From NCBI GenBank assembly GCA_030019325.1, contig JASEFB010000016.1:15368-23998 (forward strand): 8,631 nt of DNA. The letters are read 5' to 3'. Both the position numbers and the translations under genes were made by a program. The notes beneath the pieces were generated by a model. The model did no database searches, was not told where the DNA came from, and worked only from the letters and a program-made list of their open reading frames with translations. Positions 6,198 to 8,631 of this stretch are shown here, in pieces. This DNA comes from an archaeon (GTDB lineage: Archaea > Halobacteriota > Syntropharchaeia > Alkanophagales > Methanospirareceae). How positions within the stretch are numbered: the stretch's first letter is position 1; the number at the start of each line of letters is the position of its first letter.

Positions 6198-6216
6198 TGT
6201 GACATTGTCAATGTAA
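6195..6216 (-). repeat. Right inverted repeat flanking the IS701 transposase
   Basis: The reverse complement reads TTACATTGACAATGTCA followed by CATTT, agreeing with 4440-4461 at 19 of 22 positions. It ends 21 bp before the flippase ATG. Confidence 0.6.
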
Positions 6217-6236
6217 TCTGTGGTTATAAAAATATC

Positions 6237-6377
6237 ATGTCCGAAATCGTAAATCAAAGCCTGCAAAAAATAGCAAAAGGCACCGGTATAATCTTTACCG
6301 GCACGATTATTGGTATGCTTTTAGGTTTTGTAGGTAGAGTTCTTTTAGCAAGATTGTTTACATACCAAAGTTTTTAA
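6237..6377 (+). pseudogene. Polysaccharide flippase (Wzx/MATE-like), N-terminal fragment
   Basis: 46 codons. MSEIVNQSLQKIAKGTGIIF and the following GMLLGFVGRVLLARLFT match the start of oligosaccharide flippases: an amphipathic N-terminus, then the first transmembrane helix ending in R-LLAR-F. Such proteins usually have 400-500 residues and 12-14 helices. Here the family pattern stops after about residue 42 and the frame ends at TAA 6375-6377 with an unrelated YQSF tail. No further flippase sequence follows, so this is the 5' stub of a gene removed by deletion or rearrangement. In the intact state it would export lipid-linked glycan across the membrane. Its ATG lies 21 bp from the right repeat of the IS701 element. 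Without that element the TATATAAA box at 4429 would sit at leaderless spacing. Confidence 0.7.
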
Positions 6378-6402
6378 TTCATCTTTATAACAAGATAATC
6401 CC

Positions 6403-6621
6403 ATGCTTATCATAGAAGTATCCGAAATAATAGGAAAATACCCAGTTTACAAAAAAGGCGATAAAATAGTGATAGATGGTCACGAAATAGTCTTAGAAAA
6501 AACAGATGCAATGGATGAAGAATATTTATATAGATACAAATCTTCAAAAGAAATCATAAAGATGAGGGATATGGGAGTGGTTATAAGAGATGATGAAATT
6601 GAAAATAGACTAAGGGGGTAA
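6403..6621 (+). CDS. TIGR04076-like small protein, probably chimeric or truncated
   Basis: 72 aa, ATG start, no Shine-Dalgarno; a TTTTTAAT box near 6371-6378 sits about 28 nt upstream and fits leaderless expression. Residues 3-36 (IEVSEIIGKYPVYKKGDKIV, then DGHEIVLEKTDA) resemble the start of the archaeal TIGR04076 family, whose members have G-C-P at the position that reads G-K-Y-P here. From residue 37 the resemblance ends and a charged helical tail follows (MDEEYLYRYKSSKEIIKMRD). The family usually runs to about 90 residues with a different C-terminal half, so a deletion joining two pieces is likely. Its TAA is 3 bp before the GTG of the antitoxin gene, and its last codons supply that gene's ribosome-binding site, so it heads the vapBC transcript. 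Function unknown. Confidence 0.6.
   Translation: MLIIEVSEIIGKYPVYKKGDKIVIDGHEIVLEKTDAMDEEYLYRYKSSKEIIKMRDMGVVIRDDEIENRLRG
6613..6619 (+). promoter_or_regulatory. Ribosome-binding site of the antitoxin gene
   Basis: AGGGGGT ends 5 nt before the GTG at 6625 and lies in the last codons of the preceding gene. It supports the GTG as the true start. Confidence 0.55.
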
Positions 6622-6624
6622 AGA

Positions 6625-6879
6625 GTGACAAAATATAAAAGTGGGGTATTGAGGGATGCAGTAAAAGAAGCGTTGGAGCATTTACCGGAGGAAATGCTCG
6701 CAGAGGTCTTTGATTTTGTGAGCTATCTCCTTGCGAAGGAGGAGAGAGAAAGGAGAGAGGAAAAAGAAGAGGAAAGGAAATTGGACCCACAAAAAGACCC
6801 TATCCTGAGGTATTACATAGGTGGAGTCTCGCACGGCTCTTTGGCAAAGGATATTGACCGTGAGCTCTATGGGGAATAG
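6625..6879 (+). CDS. vapB: VapB-type antitoxin, DUF2281-like
   Basis: 84 aa, GTG start. The N-terminal half carries LEHLPEEMLAEVFDFVSYLL (about residues 17-36), the DUF2281-style helix pair. Next comes a very charged linker rich in E, R and K (about 38-54). The C-terminal part, ILRYYIGGVSHGSLAKDIDR then ELYG, is the toxin-binding tail typical of small antitoxins paired with PIN toxins. It should bind and neutralise the following VapC and probably help repress the operon. Its last 11 bp overlap the toxin start (ATG 6869 within CTATGGGGAATAG), a standard coupling for toxin-antitoxin pairs. No strong DNA-binding fold can be named from the sequence alone. Confidence 0.8.
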   Translation: MTKYKSGVLRDAVKEALEHLPEEMLAEVFDFVSYLLAKEERERREEKEEERKLDPQKDPILRYYIGGVSHGSLAKDIDRELYGE

Positions 6880-7309
6880 ACCGGCTGTGAAAATATTCAT
6901 AGACACATGGGGATGGCTTGCCCTGCGAGATAGGAGAGAAGATAGACACGAGGAGATAAAGGATCTATGTCTGGATTTGCGTGGTAGAGGATACTCATTT
7001 TACACCTCCGATTACGTCTTGGACGAGACTTTTACACTTCTATTTAGACGGTTACGGTTTGAAGAGGCGAGGAGGTCGCTTGATGTAATGGACATGGCTA
7101 TCGAGGAAAGTTATCTCCGTTTAGAGCGTATCACAGCGGAACGATTCGAGAAAGCAAAGAGTCTGAGGATGCGATTTCAAGATAAGCCCAGGATCTCGTT
7201 TACTGATTTCACTTCTATGGTTGTCATGGCGGAACTGGGAATCCCCGATATTCTCACGGAAGATGAGCACTTTACCCAAGTAAGTATGGGCTTTCAAAAG
7301 GTTCCATAG
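6869..7309 (+). CDS. vapC: VapC-type PIN-domain ribonuclease toxin
   Basis: 146 aa. Start placed at ATG 6869, overlapping the antitoxin stop; the frame is open to 6821 but that would add 16 residues from inside vapB. PIN-domain acidic residues are in place: D12 in IFIDTWGW, E53 in VLDETFTLL, D113 in FTDFTSMVVM and D132 in ILTEDEHF. The ending MGFQKVP is family-typical. VapC toxins are Mg-dependent endoribonucleases that cut tRNA or rRNA; the target here cannot be told. All catalytic positions are kept, so the pair appears functional in a neighbourhood of broken genes, consistent with the stabilising or selfish behaviour of such modules. The stop is TAG at 7307-7309. Confidence 0.87.
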   Translation: MGNRPAVKIFIDTWGWLALRDRREDRHEEIKDLCLDLRGRGYSFYTSDYVLDETFTLLFRRLRFEEARRSLDVMDMAIEESYLRLERITAERFEKAKSLRMRFQDKPRISFTDFTSMVVMAELGIPDILTEDEHFTQVSMGFQKVP

Positions 7310-7443
7310 GAGGGGGAAAGGTGGAGAAGAATAAAAGAATACTTTGGAAAAGAAATTTTACATTGAGCTATTAGAAAAGCTTTACCAACAACCTTTCTTA
7401 AAAAGAAAGCTTGACTAAAGAAACAAGATTTTCTTTTAGCACT
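7310..7443 (+). other. AT-rich spacer after vapC, no gene assigned
   Basis: A purine-rich stretch with an AGGAGGGGGAAAGGTG motif directly after the vapC stop. It holds short open frames in all three forward phases: 17, about 20 and 18 codons, one of them simply continuing vapC past its TAG. A direct AAGCTT repeat (7377-7382, 7406-7411) and a CTTTCTT/AAGAAAG stem lie near 7393-7409. I see no supported gene; it may be decayed coding sequence. Confidence 0.3.
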
Positions 7444-7560
7444 GTGGGGCTCTGCCCCATCACGGGCTCCGCCTGTGCCCCCGCATCGTGGGCTCCGCCC
7501 ACGTCCCCGAAAACCCTGAAAGGGTTTACCGGAGGGGCTTACCCGAAAACCCTGTAAGGG
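7444..7560. repeat. Array of five small hairpins with 3-nt loops
   Basis: Consecutive stems: 7445-7450/7454-7459 (loop TCT); 7461-7467/7471-7477 (loop TCC, one G-T pair); 7487-7493/7497-7503 (loop TCC); 7511-7517/7521-7527 (loop GAA); and 7550-7553/7557-7560 (loop GTA). The first three share a GGGCTCYGCC core but differ in the outer stem with compensating changes. The block is much GC-richer than its surroundings. The first and last units are reverse complements of the two MITE hairpins at 2985-3001 and 2960-2976, so this may be a relative or remnant of that repeat family. No protein is encoded. Confidence 0.75.
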
Positions 7561-7600
7561 CTTAGTTTTCTTTTATAAACCTTAACTTCGTCAAAACATA

Positions 7601-7713
7601 GGGAACATATAATTCCTAACTGCCCTATAAAGTCTGATCTTAGCATTTAACGAGAGGATAAAACCAAAAAGGTTTTTATTAGTATGTTCCCTGTTTCTCT
7701 ATATGGGGAACAT
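7601..7713. promoter_or_regulatory. GGGAACAT sites and promoter of the IS1634-like transposase
   Basis: Three copies of GGGAACAT: 7601-7608 direct, 7684-7691 inverted, 7706-7713 direct. The last two form an 8-bp inverted repeat with a 14-nt spacer that includes the start codon. A TTTTTATTAG box at 7673-7682 is centred about 25 nt before the ATG at 7703, predicting a leaderless transcript. The sites may be transposase-binding or terminal-repeat sequences of the element; its true left end is not determined. Confidence 0.45.
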
Positions 7714-8576
7714 GGAAGAGTGGGCGAGAAAGTGGTTGAAAAATCAGCGACATGAGGGTAAAAAGTGTCTCGAAATTAAGATGCAGGGGTCAAATTGCTA
7801 TGTCTATCATACAACCAATCGTTATGACAGAGAGATAAAAAAGGGGCGCAAAGTATCAAAATACCTCGGAAAACTTGACAAAGAAAAGGGATTTATTCCA
7901 AAGGGAGAAAATAAACGGGCTGTTGCCGGCCCGCGAAATATCACCGAGTATGGTAATTCGATGCTGCTACACGAAATGATGAAGGACATCAAACCCCTAT
8001 TGAAAAAGGGTTTCCCCGACCATTGGGAGGAGATCTGCGCTCTTGCTATGGTGGGTGTTTCTGGCAATGCCCCATTAAAACGGGTAAAAGATGCATGGGG
8101 GAAGCTCTACAATGCTGAAAATATCAATCCAAGTCTAAACCAAAATAATCTCACCCGCGTGATGCGTGATGTGGGCGTGAATCGGGCTGGTCAGAATGTC
8201 CTATTCAAGGAACTTGCAGATATGAGCGATCAACTTGTTTATGACCTGAGTTCCATGTTCTCCCGTTCTATGAGCATCAATCAGGCTGAGAAGGGCTACA
8301 ATAAGGATAAGATACAGGTACCTCAGAGCAATCTCGCTCTCCTGTGCAGCGCTGACACTGGATTGCCAACAATGATTCGCTCTCTTCCTGGCAGTGTGAA
8401 GGATATAAAACCCTCTGTCACTCGATCAATGAACTCGATATTGGAGGAAAGATCCTCATCCTCGACAGGGGTTTCTTCTCTGAAGGTGCCATAAAGTTCC
8501 TGGGAGGTAAGGAGACCTCCTACGTGCTCCCGGCAAAGAGGAATAGCCATTATTACGATACACGTATCCACCTCAA
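7703..8576 (+). pseudogene. IS1634-like DDE transposase, frameshifted and interrupted
   Basis: Starts at ATG 7703. The N-terminal part reads QGSNCYVYHTTNRYDREIKK and VSKYLGKL, as in IS1634/IS4-type transposases. The first catalytic Asp is at residue 181 (LVYDLSSMF), followed by AEKGYNKDKIQVPQSNLALL and the SLPGSVKDIK motif. At 8407-8410 (AAAA before CCC) the frame is lost; the original frame then stops at 8494. One frame back, the sequence continues correctly with ELDIGGKILILDRGFFSEG (second Asp at 8464-8466) and ETSYVLPAKR to 8576, where a MITE begins. A missing A in the A run is the simplest explanation; ribosomal slippage is possible but unproven. The catalytic Glu would lie beyond the window. 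Not expected to be active. Confidence 0.85.
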
Positions 8577-8631
8577 GTATTTGTATAGCTGGACAATAAA
8601 TCCCAATGTCAAATACTACCAAATCCCAAGT
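8577..8631. mobile_element. MITE copy 2, end of window
   Basis: 55 bp starting with GTATTTGTATAGCT, identical at 54 of 55 positions to the reverse complement of 3092-3146, the right end of MITE copy 1. It interrupts the IS1634-like transposase after the codons for RIHLK. The other end and the expected second copy of the 8-bp duplication (CACCTCAA at 8569-8576) lie outside the window. Confidence 0.88.

Larger units (their letters stand above)
4440..6216 (-). mobile_element. IS701-family insertion sequence (boundaries probable)
   Basis: The transposase is bracketed by inverted copies of a 22-bp sequence: 4440-4461 and the complement of 6195-6216 agree at 19 of 22 bases, around a shared TTGACAATGTCA. 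The right repeat lies about 50 nt upstream of the transposase start and runs into its TATA box, a usual insertion-sequence layout. The left repeat is 252 bp beyond the stop codon, which is long for the family; that space holds an AT-rich stretch with a 44-codon ORF. I cannot find a convincing 4-bp target duplication (flanks CCTT and TCTG), so the boundaries are inferred. Confidence 0.55.

Noticed and set aside
6821..6868. Longer vapC start at 6821
   Set aside because: It would place 16 residues inside vapB; the ATG at 6869 gives the usual short overlap and the normal PIN N-terminus.
7444..7560. Possible CRISPR array
   Set aside because: The units are palindromic hairpins of unequal spacing with no unique spacers and no constant direct repeat; no cas gene nearby.
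7444..7560. Simple intrinsic terminator of the vapBC operon
   Set aside because: Five stems in a row without an adjacent T run do not fit one terminator, although a role in 3'-end formation is not excluded.
8323..8622. 99-codon minus-strand ORF
   Set aside because: Antisense to the frameshifted IS1634-like transposase and crosses the MITE junction.

Overview
The window reads as an insertion-sequence-rich intergenic and accessory stretch of an archaeal chromosome. Archaeal origin is inferred from TATA-box promoters (TTTATATA, TTTTTATTAG, TATTTAAATA) placed about 25-30 nt before start codons, a PaREP1-family protein, a TIGR04076-like protein, an archaeal VapBC pair, and a secreted DUF2341/LamG protein with a C-terminal PE-hydrophobic-basic sorting-like tail. 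A euryarchaeal lineage such as the ANME-1/Methanophagales group would fit, but that is a guess from gene style and not a taxonomic result.

Layout, left to right. (1) 1-418: the 3' end of an IS66-family transposase that runs in from the left. (2) 435-2572, minus strand: a probable two-gene operon of a PaREP1/HEPN-like protein and a large secreted DUF2341/LamG protein with one NHL-like blade inside the LamG region. (3) 2611-4419: a complete single-gene IS66-family element with a perfect 8-bp target duplication (GCATGGTC). Its transposase is broken by an in-frame amber codon and by a 235-bp MITE-like insert (2912-3146). The MITE carries the same 14-bp end as the IS66 element and has its own near-perfect 8-bp duplication. 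(4) 4440-6216: an IS701-family element with an intact transposase and probable 22-bp terminal inverted repeats. (5) 6237-6377: the first 46 codons of a polysaccharide flippase gene, truncated. (6) 6403-7309: a small TIGR04076-like or chimeric gene followed by a vapB-vapC toxin-antitoxin pair. (7) 7310-7702: no gene; it holds an array of five small hairpins, then promoter and inverted-repeat signals. (8) 7703-8576: an IS1634-like transposase with a frameshift, interrupted at 8577 by a second copy of the same MITE that runs off the window.

Reconstruction. Removing the IS66 and IS701 elements brings a TATATAAA box (4429-4436) to suitable spacing from both the PaREP1 gene (minus strand) and the flippase start (plus strand). 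The ancestral locus was therefore probably a compact divergent promoter that two transposons later split. The most interesting content is this nested transposition history, the MITE that has jumped into an element sharing its own ends, and a hairpin vocabulary (3-nt-loop stems) shared by the MITE and the 7444-7560 array. I see no tRNA, rRNA or CRISPR array, and no convincing new multi-gene defence or metabolic system.
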